DNA of 64,000 bases from Gemmatimonadota bacterium (lineage in GTDB: Bacteria > Gemmatimonadota > Gemmatimonadetes > Gemmatimonadales > GWC2-71-9), in the NCBI GenBank assembly GCA_003222195.1, contig QHVB01000030.1:186001-250000 (forward strand). Direction: 5' to 3'. The position numbers and the translations under genes are program-made. The notes beneath the pieces were generated by a model. That model was not told where the DNA came from. It searched no databases and saw only the letters and a program-made list of their open reading frames with translations. Positions within the stretch are counted from its first letter, which is position 1, and the number at the start of each line of letters is the position of its first letter. Below, piece by piece: positions 49,818-58,269 of the stretch.

Positions 49818-52085
49818 ATGAGCACGTTGCAGCATCTCGACGACCACATCATCGCGCGCTACACCGCCCAGCCGACGCGGCTTCCTCAGGAGCTGCGCCG
49901 GGAGATCGAGCACGCCTGGCAGGGCGCGGCGGTCCAGCTCTACGCGCTCGCTGATCTCGACCAAAGCCTGCGGCTCACGGAGACGTGGCTTGCGCTCGGC
50001 CCGCGGCACATCGCGGTGGCCAAGCGTGATAGCCAGGGCTGGGAAGTCCGGAGCTTCGAACGGTCGCGCATCCAGGCGGTCAGGGAGGCACCCGGCCTGT
50101 CGGCCAATACCCTGACGATCCTCGGCGCACCGGGCGACCCCGCGCTGGCGCTGCTGCGCTACACGCACCGGCAGCGCCGGGCGTTCGAGAACACCCGGTT
50201 CGTGCTCGAGGAGCAGCTCCAGGGGCATGCGCGGGAGCTCGTGGACAGCGACGCGGACTGCCTGTACGCGGAAAGTGTCGCGCGTCCCATCCGCGAGGCC
50301 CAGGCGCTCGTCTCCGGCCGGCAGACCGCGGTGATCCGGCGGCTGCTGGGTTACCTGAAGCCGTACCGCCGGCAGCTGACGCTCGGCATGGCGGCCGCGA
50401 CGGTGATCACGCTGCTCAGCCTGATACCGCCGTACCTCGCGGGTTATCTGATCGACCGCGTGGTGCGGCCGGCGCAGGCGGGAACCTTGGCGCTGACGCG
50501 CGCGGGGACGATTGCCGCGCTCGCCGTGGCGGCCATGGCGGTCGTCTATCTGATCCGCCAGGCCGCCGTGCACGTGCGCCTACGGCTGATGTCGATCCTG
50601 GGTGAATGGGTGGCTCGCGACCTGCGCGCCGAGCTGTACGAGCACATCCAACGGCTGTCGCTGGCGTTTTTCTCGCGCAAGCGCACCGGCAGCCTGATCA
50701 CGCGCGTGTCCGCCGATACCGACCGGCTGTGGGACTTCCTGGCGTTCGGCGTCGTGGACGTGTCATTGTCGCTCGTGATGCTCTTGGGACTTGGAACAGT
50801 CTTGCTTTCGCTCGACTGGAGACTCGGCTTAGTGATGACCCTGCCGGTGCCGTTGTTCTGCTGGCTGATCTACCGGCACAGCGAGGACATCACGCGGCTG
50901 TTCATCCGGGCGTGGCGCAAGTGGTCGCGCGTGACGGACGTGCTGTCGGACACGATTCCCGGCATTCGGGTCGTCAAGGCGTTCAATCAGGAGCAGCGGG
51001 AGATCGAACGCTTTGGCGAGCGCAATGAGGACGTGACGGCGGAGTTCAACCGCATTCACCGATCGTGGACGAAGTTCTGGCCGCTGCTGATGCTCGGTGT
51101 TCACGCGATGACCGTCGCGGTGTGGGCGTTCGCCGTGCCCCGGCTACTCGGGCATGGCGCGCAGCTGCCGGTGGGAACGTTCGTTTCGTTCCTGCTCTAC
51201 ACGACGATGTTCAGCGCACCGATCGAGGTGATCGGGCAGATGGCGCGCACGATCAACCGGGCGACGACGTCGGCGCACCGTGTGTTCGAGGTGCTCGATA
51301 CCGAACCCGAGATCCGCGATGTGGTGGAGCCGGTGCGGCTCGAGCCGGTACACGGGCGCGTGACGTTCGACCACGTGACGTTCGGCTATGACGGCGTCCG
51401 GCAGGTGCTGCGCGGCGTGAGCTTCGACGTGGCGCCGGGCGAGTTGGTCGGGCTCGTCGGACCGTCTGGTGGCGGCAAGACCACAATCGTGAACCTGATC
51501 GCGCGGTTCTACGACGTGACGGGGGGCACGATTCGGATCGATGGCGTCGATATCCGGCGCCTCGATACGGGCCACTACCGGCGGCAGATCGGCATGGTGC
51601 TCCAGGATCCGTACCTGTTCCATGGGACGGTGGTGGAGAACATCCGCTACGGCCTGCCGGAAGCGTCGCTGAGTCAGGTGGTTGCGGCGGCTCAGGCGGC
51701 GAACGCCCACGACTTCATCACCAAGCTGCAGCACGGCTACGACACGGTGGTGGGCGAGCGGGGGCACACGCTCTCGGGCGGCGAGCGCCAGCGCGTGTCG
51801 ATCGCGCGGGCGATCCTGCACGACCCTCGCATCCTCATTCTGGACGAGGCGACCAGCAGCGTGGATACGGAAACCGAGCGTGAGATCCAGCAGGCGCTCG
51901 AGCGGCTGGTGGCGGGGCGGACCGTGTTCGCGATCGCGCACCGCCTGTCGACGCTCCGCAAGGCGTCGCGGCTGTTCGTGATCGAGGACGGCCGGTTGGT
52001 CGAGCACGGTACGCATGCGGAGCTGCTGGCGCGGCCCGCAGGAACGTATCGACGGCTTTACGATCTACAGGTGCAACTCGCATAG
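49818..52085 (+). CDS. ABC exporter (fused permease-ATPase) with extra N-terminal domain
   Basis: This 755-residue half-transporter has a 165-residue soluble N-terminal extension (residues 1-165; beta-rich, PH-like in appearance), a six-helix transmembrane domain (residues 180-480), and an ATPase domain (about 500-755). Walker A is GPSGGGKTTIVNLIA, the Q-loop is MVLQDPYLFHGTVVENIRYG, the signature LSGGERQRVSIARAIL, Walker B ILILDEATSSVDTETER and the switch histidine IAHRLSTLR. The N-terminal domain is not part of ordinary MsbA-type exporters. A DUF1854 gene follows 75 bp downstream. I recall such pairs being annotated as cyanophycin-associated in other bacteria, but I cannot check and no cyanophycin gene is seen here. 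Confidence 0.93.
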   Translation: MSTLQHLDDHIIARYTAQPTRLPQELRREIEHAWQGAAVQLYALADLDQSLRLTETWLALGPRHIAVAKRDSQGWEVRSFERSRIQAVREAPGLSANTLTILGAPGDPALALLRYTHRQRRAFENTRFVLEEQLQGHARELVDSDADCLYAESVARPIREAQALVSGRQTAVIRRLLGYLKPYRRQLTLGMAAATVITLLSLIPPYLAGYLIDRVVRPAQAGTLALTRAGTIAALAVAAMAVVYLIRQAAVHVRLRLMSILGEWVARDLRAELYEHIQRLSLAFFSRKRTGSLITRVSADTDRLWDFLAFGVVDVSLSLVMLLGLGTVLLSLDWRLGLVMTLPVPLFCWLIYRHSEDITRLFIRAWRKWSRVTDVLSDTIPGIRVVKAFNQEQREIERFGERNEDVTAEFNRIHRSWTKFWPLLMLGVHAMTVAVWAFAVPRLLGHGAQLPVGTFVSFLLYTTMFSAPIEVIGQMARTINRATTSAHRVFEVLDTEPEIRDVVEPVRLEPVHGRVTFDHVTFGYDGVRQVLRGVSFDVAPGELVGLVGPSGGGKTTIVNLIARFYDVTGGTIRIDGVDIRRLDTGHYRRQIGMVLQDPYLFHGTVVENIRYGLPEASLSQVVAAAQAANAHDFITKLQHGYDTVVGERGHTLSGGERQRVSIARAILHDPRILILDEATSSVDTETEREIQQALERLVAGRTVFAIAHRLSTLRKASRLFVIEDGRLVEHGTHAELLARPAGTYRRLYDLQVQLA

Positions 52086-52148
52086 GTGTCAGGTGCCGGG
52101 TTTCAGGTGCCAGAGTTCTCTGAAACCCGACACCAGACACCTGACACC
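52085..52148. repeat. Imperfect inverted repeat between exporter and DUF1854 gene
   Basis: The left arm is GGTGTCAGGTGCCGGGTTTC (52085-52104), continuing two more bases; the right arm (52120-52148) contains its complement with an 8-base insertion. It starts at the exporter stop region and spans nearly the whole gap, and could fold into a strong mRNA hairpin. The TGTCAGGTG/CACCTGACA words look like those of dispersed intergenic repeats. Confidence 0.7.
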
Positions 52149-52160
52149 AGGAGGTTTGTC

Positions 52161-52670
52161 ATGGAATCGACGCTAGTCAGGCGCTCAGATGATGGCGCCA
52201 CCAGGAAATCGGCGGGCCTCAGTCTAGAATGGCGGACCGACGGCTCACTGTGGGCGACGAAAGGGGATGAGGAGCGGCCGGTATCGGTGCGGCGCTGCTT
52301 CCCTTGGTCGGAGCCCGCACATCATCTCTCGCTGCGGGACGCGGACGAAGAGGAGTTCGCGCTCGTCAGAGATCCCGCCGAGCTCGATCCGCGCTCCCGC
52401 GCCGCGCTGGAAATGGCGCTCGCGGTAGCGGGGTTCGTGTTCGAGGTGACGCGTGTGCTGGAGATCGAGGAAGAGGTCGAGATCCGGCACTGGCGCGTCG
52501 AGACCCGTCAGGGTCCGCGAACGTTCCAGACGCGGCTCGATGATTGGCCGCGCACGCTGCCGCACGGTGGTCTATTGATCCGCGATCTCGCTGGGGATCT
52601 GTATCACCTGGCGGCGCCGGAGAAGCTGGACCGGCAGAGCCGGGAATTGCTGTGGGCGTTTGTGGACTGA
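52161..52670 (+). CDS. DUF1854 domain protein
   Basis: This 169-residue protein starts at ATG 52161, preceded by AGGAGG. It matches the DUF1854 family: LSLEWRTDGSLWATKGDEER, VSVRRCFPWSEPAHHLSLRD, a central hydrophobic region and HWRVETRQGPRTFQTRLDDW, with DLAGDLYHL near the end. The family is known next to ABC exporters of the type encoded upstream; its biochemical role is unknown. It is on the same strand and 75 bp after the exporter gene. Confidence 0.9.
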   Translation: MESTLVRRSDDGATRKSAGLSLEWRTDGSLWATKGDEERPVSVRRCFPWSEPAHHLSLRDADEEEFALVRDPAELDPRSRAALEMALAVAGFVFEVTRVLEIEEEVEIRHWRVETRQGPRTFQTRLDDWPRTLPHGGLLIRDLAGDLYHLAAPEKLDRQSRELLWAFVD

Positions 52671-52674
52671 GGAC

Positions 52675-52690
52675 GGTTGGAAGGTTGGAG
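52675..52690. repeat. Copy of the CTTCCAAC repeat, reverse orientation
   Basis: GGTTGGAAGGTTGGAG is the complement of the two CTTCCAAC-type units seen at 16256-16271. It lies 5 bp past the DUF1854 stop, in the convergent gap before mutM, and is followed by a 28-bp palindrome. Confidence 0.55.
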
Positions 52691-52697
52691 GGTGTTT

Positions 52698-52725
52698 GTA
52701 GGGGCGCAGCATGCTGCGCCCCTAC
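52698..52725. repeat. 28-bp perfect palindrome, copy 1
   Basis: GTAGGGGCGCAGCA joined to TGCTGCGCCCCTAC is a perfect palindrome. It lies between the convergent DUF1854 and mutM genes. An identical copy is found at 55915-55942. The RNA would fold into a strong GC stem, useful as a bidirectional terminator. I know this word as a very common dispersed repeat in bacterial genomes, but no search was made. Confidence 0.9.
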
Positions 52726-52747
52726 CTACCTACCGTCCACATTCCAC

Positions 52748-53575
52748 CTACCGTTGGCATTTCGGACAAAACGTCGTCGTTCGCAAGTCGATCGTGTGAG
52801 TCTCCACGAGCTTCTTTCCACAGTTCACGCACTTCTCACCGCCGCGGCCATACACTCGCAGCTTGAACTGAAACTTGCCCCGCTCGCCGGTGCCGGTTCG
52901 ATAGTCTCGTAACGTCGTCCCCGACGATGCGAGCGCTCGCTGCAAAACGTCTACAATCGCGGCGTGCAGCCGCGCGAATTCTTCGAGCGACAACTTGTTG
53001 GTAGGCGTCGCTGGATTGAGCCGCGCGTCGAACAGCGCTTCATTGGCGTAGATGTTTCCCACGCCCGCGAGGCGCCGCTGATCCATGATGGCTTTCTTGA
53101 CCGCCGTTCGCGTTCCCCGTAGCCGGTCAGCGAACACGAACGGCGTGAACGTCTCTTCCAGCGGCTCAGGGCCGATCCGGCCCGTGTAGGCGATCCAGCC
53201 TCTTTCATCCAGCAGCCAGATCGTGCCCAGACGTCGTACGTCGCGATACACGAACTTGCGTCCGTCGGTGAGAGTGCAGATCAGGACCGCGTACTTCAAT
53301 TCGGCCGGTGTCAGGCGCCGCTCGTAGACGAGCAACGAGCCGGTCATGCGCGGCTGAATGATCATGCGGTGGCCACTCGAGAAGCGGAACACGGCGTGCT
53401 TGGCGCGGCGAGACACCTGCTCGATGGTGTTGCCACGCAGCGTCTTGATCAGGCGGGGTTTGGAGACCTGGCGCAGCACGTCGGTTTTCTTGAGCTCGAC
53501 TCGGGCGATGCGACACCCCTCGAGGCGAGGGGCGATTTCGCGGACGATCGTCTCGACTTCAGGCAGCTCCGGCAC
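52748..53575 (-). CDS. mutM: Formamidopyrimidine-DNA glycosylase
   Basis: Fpg removes oxidised purines such as 8-oxoguanine. The GTG start at 53575 makes PELPEVETIVREIAPRL the N-terminus, with catalytic proline and glutamate in place; a longer upstream frame was rejected for that reason. The 275-residue protein has the H2TH region (GVGNIYANEALFDARLNP) and the C-terminal zinc finger with cysteines in CVNCG and CPKC and 16 residues between pairs. It overlaps the purD stop by 17 bp. Confidence 0.96.
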   Translation of the reverse strand: MPELPEVETIVREIAPRLEGCRIARVELKKTDVLRQVSKPRLIKTLRGNTIEQVSRRAKHAVFRFSSGHRMIIQPRMTGSLLVYERRLTPAELKYAVLICTLTDGRKFVYRDVRRLGTIWLLDERGWIAYTGRIGPEPLEETFTPFVFADRLRGTRTAVKKAIMDQRRLAGVGNIYANEALFDARLNPATPTNKLSLEEFARLHAAIVDVLQRALASSGTTLRDYRTGTGERGKFQFKLRVYGRGGEKCVNCGKKLVETHTIDLRTTTFCPKCQR

Positions 53576-54866
53576 GCTGGATCTCGCGCCAGGCGATGTC
53601 GCGCCGCCAGGTCTTGCCTTCGAACGCAATCCGCTCGGCGCCGGCACGACTGGCCTGCGCGGCGATCGCCACCGTCGCGCCGAGACCGGTGACGCTCAAG
53701 ACGCGCCCCCCATTGGTGCGCAGCCGCCCCTCATTGTCGCGGAATGTGCCGGCGTGAAAGACGATCACATCCTCGCCCAGCTCTTTGACGTCCGGGAGCC
53801 TGATGGCGACGCCCTTCTCTGGGTTGTCGGGGTAGCCGCGCGCGGCCAGTACGGTGGTGACCGCAGCCTGGTCGACGGCGAGGACCTGCTGAGTCGGGAG
53901 CGGGTCCCAGCGGCGCTGCGCGATTGCCACGATGTGTTCGGAAAATCCGGGTAACAGCGCGGGCAACAGCGCCTGCGTCTCGGGATCGCCGAATCGTGCG
54001 TTGAACTCCAGCACGGACGGCGTTCCGTCGGGCAAGATCATCAGTCCGGCGTACAGTACTCCTTCATAGGGCGAGCCCTGCGCCGCCACCTCGCGCAGCA
54101 CGGGCTCGAAGATTTCCGTGCGCACGCGCGCGACCAGCGCATCCGTCGCAAGGCTGACCGGACAGTATGCGCCCATGCCACCGGTGTTCGGACCGGTGTC
54201 GCCTTCGCCGAGTCGCTTGTGATCCTGCGCAGGCGGCAGAATCAGCACGCGCTCGCCATCGGTCAACGCGAGGACCGACAGCTCCTCGCCTTCGAGGAAC
54301 TCCTCGACCAGCACCTCTTTGCCCGCCTCTCCCAGCGACCCGTCCAGCATCGCGCGGACGACCTTGGCCGCGTCGATGCGACTTTGGCACACGACGGCCC
54401 CTTTCCCAGCCGCCAGTCCCGAGGCCTTCACGACGAGCGGCTCCGGATGATTGCCGATGTACTCGAGCGCGGGCCCGATACCGACGAACGCCGCACTCTT
54501 GGCGGTGGGTACGCCGGCGCGATGCATGACCTCCTTGGCGTACGCCTTCGACGACTCGAGCCGCGCCGCCGCCGCCGTTGGCCCGAACACGGCCCGGCCG
54601 TCGTCCCGCAGCCCGTCAGCCAGCCCGGCGGCGAGCGGGGCTTCCGGCCCGATGATCGTGACGTCGATATCCCGGTCGCGGACGGCGGCAACGAGGTCGT
54701 CGACGGCGGTGGCGGGGATGGGAAGGTTGGTGGCGAGGGACGCGGTGCCGGGATTGCCGGGTGCGGCGAACAACGTTAGATCAGCAACAGAGGCGGCGGC
54801 ATCGCGGTGCAGTGCCCAGCAGAGGGCATGCTCGCGGCCGCCGCCTCCGACGACCAGTACTCTCAC
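53559..54866 (-). CDS. purD: Phosphoribosylamine-glycine ligase
   Basis: PurD joins phosphoribosylamine and glycine in an early step of purine synthesis, using ATP. The 435-residue protein has the N-terminal nucleotide-like domain VLVVGGGGREHALCWALHRD, then an ATP-grasp fold (PLVVKASGLAAGKGAVVCQS, EFLEGEELSVLALTDG), GGMGAYCPVSLATDALV and FNARFGDPETQALLPAL. It has the family's usual length. It overlaps the M48 peptidase gene by 4 bp upstream and mutM downstream. The genes share an operon only by position. Confidence 0.97.
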   Translation of the reverse strand: MRVLVVGGGGREHALCWALHRDAAASVADLTLFAAPGNPGTASLATNLPIPATAVDDLVAAVRDRDIDVTIIGPEAPLAAGLADGLRDDGRAVFGPTAAAARLESSKAYAKEVMHRAGVPTAKSAAFVGIGPALEYIGNHPEPLVVKASGLAAGKGAVVCQSRIDAAKVVRAMLDGSLGEAGKEVLVEEFLEGEELSVLALTDGERVLILPPAQDHKRLGEGDTGPNTGGMGAYCPVSLATDALVARVRTEIFEPVLREVAAQGSPYEGVLYAGLMILPDGTPSVLEFNARFGDPETQALLPALLPGFSEHIVAIAQRRWDPLPTQQVLAVDQAAVTTVLAARGYPDNPEKGVAIRLPDVKELGEDVIVFHAGTFRDNEGRLRTNGGRVLSVTGLGATVAIAAQASRAGAERIAFEGKTWRRDIAWREIQRAGAA

Positions 54867-55858
54867 CTCTTCTTGAACGCGTCCGTGAAGGCCTGGGCCG
54901 CCCGCTTGGCGGTATCCACCACGTCGTTCACGACTGCTTTCGCTTCCTTCATATAATGGTCGCGCGCCTCGTCGATGTCGTTCTCGATCGGGCGTTTCTC
55001 GGCGTCGGGGCCGCGGCGCGTGTACTCGCCGTTCAGGATTCGGTCATACGCGCCCGCTTCGACCCACCGCTGCAGCTCGGCCGCACGGAGCGTGTTGAAG
55101 GGGTGCGTCTGATCGAGCGTATTCAGGATCTTGAAGATGCGATCGACGGCGCCGCCCGTGTCCTCGTACTCCTTGGCCTGCGCGAGGAACGCGTCCAGAT
55201 CCATCTGCTTCATGTCGCCGCCGCCGGCCATTTTCAAGAACATGCGCATCGACGCCGGCGGATCCTGCGTCGCGATCAACCCCGCGCGGTCGGACGACAG
55301 CTCGCTCTTGCGGAACCATTCGAGCAGCGCGAAGCGAATCGGCGCGAGGAACAGGCCGGCCAGGAACGGCAGCACGTTGGCGCTGACGAACAGGATGATG
55401 ACGAGGATCGTGTGGTACAACGCGTGACCGCTCATGATGTGGCCGAGCTCGTGGCCGAGCAGCGTGCGCATCTCGTCGTCGTCGAGCAGCTTGAGCGCCC
55501 CGGAATTGATGACGATGAAGGGCCGCTCGACCCCGAACGCGCCGGCGTTGACGAAGGGTGTCTGCGACACGAACAGCTCCGGCCGATCCGGCCAGTCCAT
55601 CGTGGTCAAGACATCCGTATAGAGCGCGTTCATCTTGGGGAACTGATTGGGCCCGACGCGCACGGCATTGGCCTGGAACAAGAGGCGGATGCCGCGCTCG
55701 CCGAAGAATCCGACGATTTTCTTGACGACTTCATCGAACCCCGGAACGGACCGCAGCGTCTGCAGCGCGGCGCGATCCGCCGGATGCTCCCACGACACGG
55801 GAGCGATCTGGGTGAGTATTTTGCGCGGACGAGCCGCGGGCAATGTGGCGTCAGTCAT
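54863..55858 (-). CDS. M48 family metallopeptidase
   Basis: This 331-residue protein carries the zinc motif LLGHELGHIMSGHALYHTI (HExxH) near residue 135 and a following membrane helix pair (LVIILFVSANVLPFLAGLFLAPI). The third zinc ligand, a glutamate or aspartate, is probably in the RKSELSSDRAG segment (SSDRAG). The N-terminal 65 residues carry no signal peptide. It resembles HtpX/YggG-type M48 peptidases. The stop overlaps purD by 4 bp. Confidence 0.9.
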   Translation of the reverse strand: MTDATLPAARPRKILTQIAPVSWEHPADRAALQTLRSVPGFDEVVKKIVGFFGERGIRLLFQANAVRVGPNQFPKMNALYTDVLTTMDWPDRPELFVSQTPFVNAGAFGVERPFIVINSGALKLLDDDEMRTLLGHELGHIMSGHALYHTILVIILFVSANVLPFLAGLFLAPIRFALLEWFRKSELSSDRAGLIATQDPPASMRMFLKMAGGGDMKQMDLDAFLAQAKEYEDTGGAVDRIFKILNTLDQTHPFNTLRAAELQRWVEAGAYDRILNGEYTRRGPDAEKRPIENDIDEARDHYMKEAKAVVNDVVDTAKRAAQAFTDAFKKR

Positions 55859-55914
55859 TTATGTCTCCAGCAGTGAGATTCCCACACATACGCGCACGAT
55901 ATGCGGGTGTTTCG

Positions 55915-55942
55915 GTAGGGGCGCAGCATGCTGCGCCCCTAC
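55915..55942. repeat. 28-bp perfect palindrome, copy 2
   Basis: Identical to the palindrome at 52698-52725. It lies between two co-oriented minus-strand genes, downstream of the PLP enzyme and upstream of the M48 peptidase. Here it could terminate transcription of the PLP enzyme gene. Confidence 0.9.
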
Positions 55943-55952
55943 ACACACATCG

Positions 55953-57122
55953 TCAGTCATCCCCCAGCGCCTGATCCAGATCCGCGATGAGGTCCTCCAC
56001 GTCCTCGATCCCGACCGACAACCGCACCAGGCTGTCGGTGAGCCCCATGCGGCGCCGCATGTCGGCCGGCACGCTCGCATGGGTCATCGAGGCCGGATGG
56101 CCGATCAGGCTTTCCACGCCGCCGAGCGATTCCGCGAGCGCAAAGATCTTGGTCCGCCCGACGAAGCGCCGGGCAACGGCCGTATCGCCCAGCTCGATGC
56201 TGATCATCCCGCCGAAGCCCTTCATCTGACGCGTCGCCAGGTCGTGCTGCGGATGCGACCGCAGTCCCGGATAGTAGACGCGCTGGACTCTGGGGTGCTT
56301 CTCCAGCCATTCCGCGATGCGGCGGGCGTTGGCGTCGTGCTGGCGCATGCGCAGTGCCAGCGTCTTGGTGCCGCGCAGCGCGAGCCAGCAGTCGAACGGA
56401 CCCGGCACGGCGCCCGACGAATTCTGAATGAAGCCAAGCCGCTCGGCGACGTCGTCCCGGGTCGTCACCAGCATGCCGCCGACCATGTCGGAGTGGCCGT
56501 TGAGGTACTTGGTGGTCGAGTGCAGGACGATGTCGGCGCCGAACTGCAGGGGCTGCTGGAAGAAGGGGGTGGCGAAGGTGTTGTCGACGGCGAACAGCGC
56601 TTTGGCTTTGCGCGCGATCTCGCCGGTCGCTGCGAGATCGCACAGTCGCATCATCGGGTTGGTCGGTGTCTCCGCGTAGACCAGCTTGGTATTCGGGGTC
56701 ACGGCCGCGGCGACCGCTCGCGTATCACCGCCGTCCACGAACGTGAACGCGATGCCCATGCGCGACCAGATGTGCGTCATCTGCCGGTGCGAGCCGCCGT
56801 ACACATTTTCGCCGCTCACGACGTGATCACCGGCCGAGAGCAGTTTCATCACCGCGTCCAGCGCCGCCAGTCCCGACCCGAAAGCGAATCCGTGGAGCGC
56901 GCCTTCCAGGGCCGCGACATTGCGCTCGAGCGCCTCGCGCGTGGGATTGCGCGTGCGGGCGTACTCGTAGCCCTTGTTGTGCCCCAGCGCTTCCTGGATG
57001 TAGGTCGACGTCTGATAGATGGGGCCCATGACAGCCCCGCTGAGGGGATCGCCTACGTAGCCGGCATGCACTGCGCGTGTCGCAAAGCGGCGCGATAGGT
57101 CCTGATCGGCGACTCGCGTCAT
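55953..57122 (-). CDS. metB: Cystathionine gamma-synthase/lyase family PLP enzyme
   Basis: This cysteine/methionine-metabolism enzyme has 389 residues. The ATG at 57122 gives MTRVADQDLSRRFATRAVHAG, a normal family N-terminus. The signature strand is NGHSDMVGGMLVTTRD and the PLP lysine is in HSTTKYLNGHSD; GPIYQTSTYIQEALG, EYARTRNPTREALERN and SLGGVESLIGHPASMTHAS are other family sequences. Whether it acts as MetB, MetC or a gamma-lyase cannot be decided from sequence. No other sulfur gene is adjacent. Confidence 0.93.
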   Translation of the reverse strand: MTRVADQDLSRRFATRAVHAGYVGDPLSGAVMGPIYQTSTYIQEALGHNKGYEYARTRNPTREALERNVAALEGALHGFAFGSGLAALDAVMKLLSAGDHVVSGENVYGGSHRQMTHIWSRMGIAFTFVDGGDTRAVAAAVTPNTKLVYAETPTNPMMRLCDLAATGEIARKAKALFAVDNTFATPFFQQPLQFGADIVLHSTTKYLNGHSDMVGGMLVTTRDDVAERLGFIQNSSGAVPGPFDCWLALRGTKTLALRMRQHDANARRIAEWLEKHPRVQRVYYPGLRSHPQHDLATRQMKGFGGMISIELGDTAVARRFVGRTKIFALAESLGGVESLIGHPASMTHASVPADMRRRMGLTDSLVRLSVGIEDVEDLIADLDQALGDD

Positions 57123-57180
57123 GGCCGGAACGTAAGGGCGGCTTTCCTTGGGGGCAAGCGACCTATACTTTGGCGGGGCC

Positions 57181-58266
57181 ATGCCACCGTTCGCTGGAAT
57201 GCGATGTCTCGTCGTGGATGACGAGCCGCGGCTGCGCCGCGTGCTCGCGCGCCTGCTCGAGGGCGAAGGGTTCACGTGCGCGGAGGCGGGTTCCGGCGTC
57301 GAGGCCCTCGCCGAGCTCGAGAAGGGACCCGTCCCGCTCGTCATTTCCGACCTCCGGATGCCGGAAATGGACGGCGTCACGTTGCTCCGCGAAATCATCG
57401 CGCGCTGGCCCGAGACGGCCGTCATCGTCGTCACGGCGGTGGCGGAAGTGGAGAGCGCCGTCGCGTGCCTCCAAATGGGCGCGCTCGACTATGTCGCGAA
57501 GCCGTTTCATCTGGACGAGGTGCGGGCCCGCGTCTCACAGGCGCTCGACAAGCGGCGTCTCATCATCGAAAACCGCACCTACCAGCAAAGCCTGGAGGAG
57601 CGCGTCGAGGCGCAGGCCCGGCGCATCGAGGAGCTGTTTCTCGAAGGGGTGCACGCCCTCGTCTTCGCGCTCGAAGCAAAGGACGCGTACACGCGCGGTC
57701 ACTCGATGCGCGTCGCGAATTACTCCGTCGAGATCGCGCGTGCCCTCAAACTCGATGCCGACCTGGTCGATACGATCGCGCTGGGCGCGGAGCTGCACGA
57801 CGTGGGCAAGATCGGTGTCAGCGAAAGCGTCCTGCACAAGGCCGGCAAGCTGTCGGATGCCGAGTACCGCCACATCATGGAACACACGGTGATCGGCGCG
57901 CGCATTCTGGGACCCCTGATGAAGGATGCGCCTGGCGCCCTGTCCATCGTCCGCTCCCATCACGAGCGGCTCGACGGCACCGGCTCCCCCGACCAGTTAA
58001 AGGGCGACCAGATCCCGTTCGAGGCGCGCCTCGTCAGTGTGGCGGACGCGTTCGACGCGATGACGAGCGTGCGCCCCTACCGTCCTTCTCTCTCGGTCCA
58101 ACATGCGATGCGGGAGCTGGAGGAAGGGAAAGGCGTGCAATTCGATCCCGAGATCGTCAAGGCCTTCCTGCGGGCGTTCGCGGAAGGGACCACACTACCC
58201 ATTCCCACGCCCCAGCTGCAGCCGCTCCGCCTGCCCACGCGGGCGATGGAAGCGCGTCGCGCGTAG
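57181..58266 (+). CDS. HD-GYP-type response regulator
   Basis: The 361-residue protein has a receiver domain at residues 5-125, with phospho-acceptor aspartate in ISDLRMPEMDGVTLL and conserved lysine in VAKPFHLDEV. A coiled-coil linker leads to an HD-GYP domain that probably degrades cyclic-di-GMP: HSMRVANYSVEIA, ELHDVGKIGVSESVL, HTVIGARILGPLM and SHHERLDGTGSPDQLKGDQI. The last motif is GSP instead of the usual GYP. A -10-like TATACT lies at 57164-57169, without a clear -35. No partner kinase is adjacent. Confidence 0.93.
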   Translation: MPPFAGMRCLVVDDEPRLRRVLARLLEGEGFTCAEAGSGVEALAELEKGPVPLVISDLRMPEMDGVTLLREIIARWPETAVIVVTAVAEVESAVACLQMGALDYVAKPFHLDEVRARVSQALDKRRLIIENRTYQQSLEERVEAQARRIEELFLEGVHALVFALEAKDAYTRGHSMRVANYSVEIARALKLDADLVDTIALGAELHDVGKIGVSESVLHKAGKLSDAEYRHIMEHTVIGARILGPLMKDAPGALSIVRSHHERLDGTGSPDQLKGDQIPFEARLVSVADAFDAMTSVRPYRPSLSVQHAMRELEEGKGVQFDPEIVKAFLRAFAEGTTLPIPTPQLQPLRLPTRAMEARRA

Positions 58267-58269
58267 GCC

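Noticed and set aside
49818-52085. Bacteriocin ABC exporter with a C39 peptidase domain
   Set aside because: The N-terminal domain lacks the cysteine/histidine C39 motifs, so peptide cleavage is not supported.
55647-57098. A 483-codon plus-strand frame over the PLP enzyme
   Set aside because: The minus-strand PLP enzyme has an intact lysine and cofactor motifs; the plus-strand product lacks any family match.
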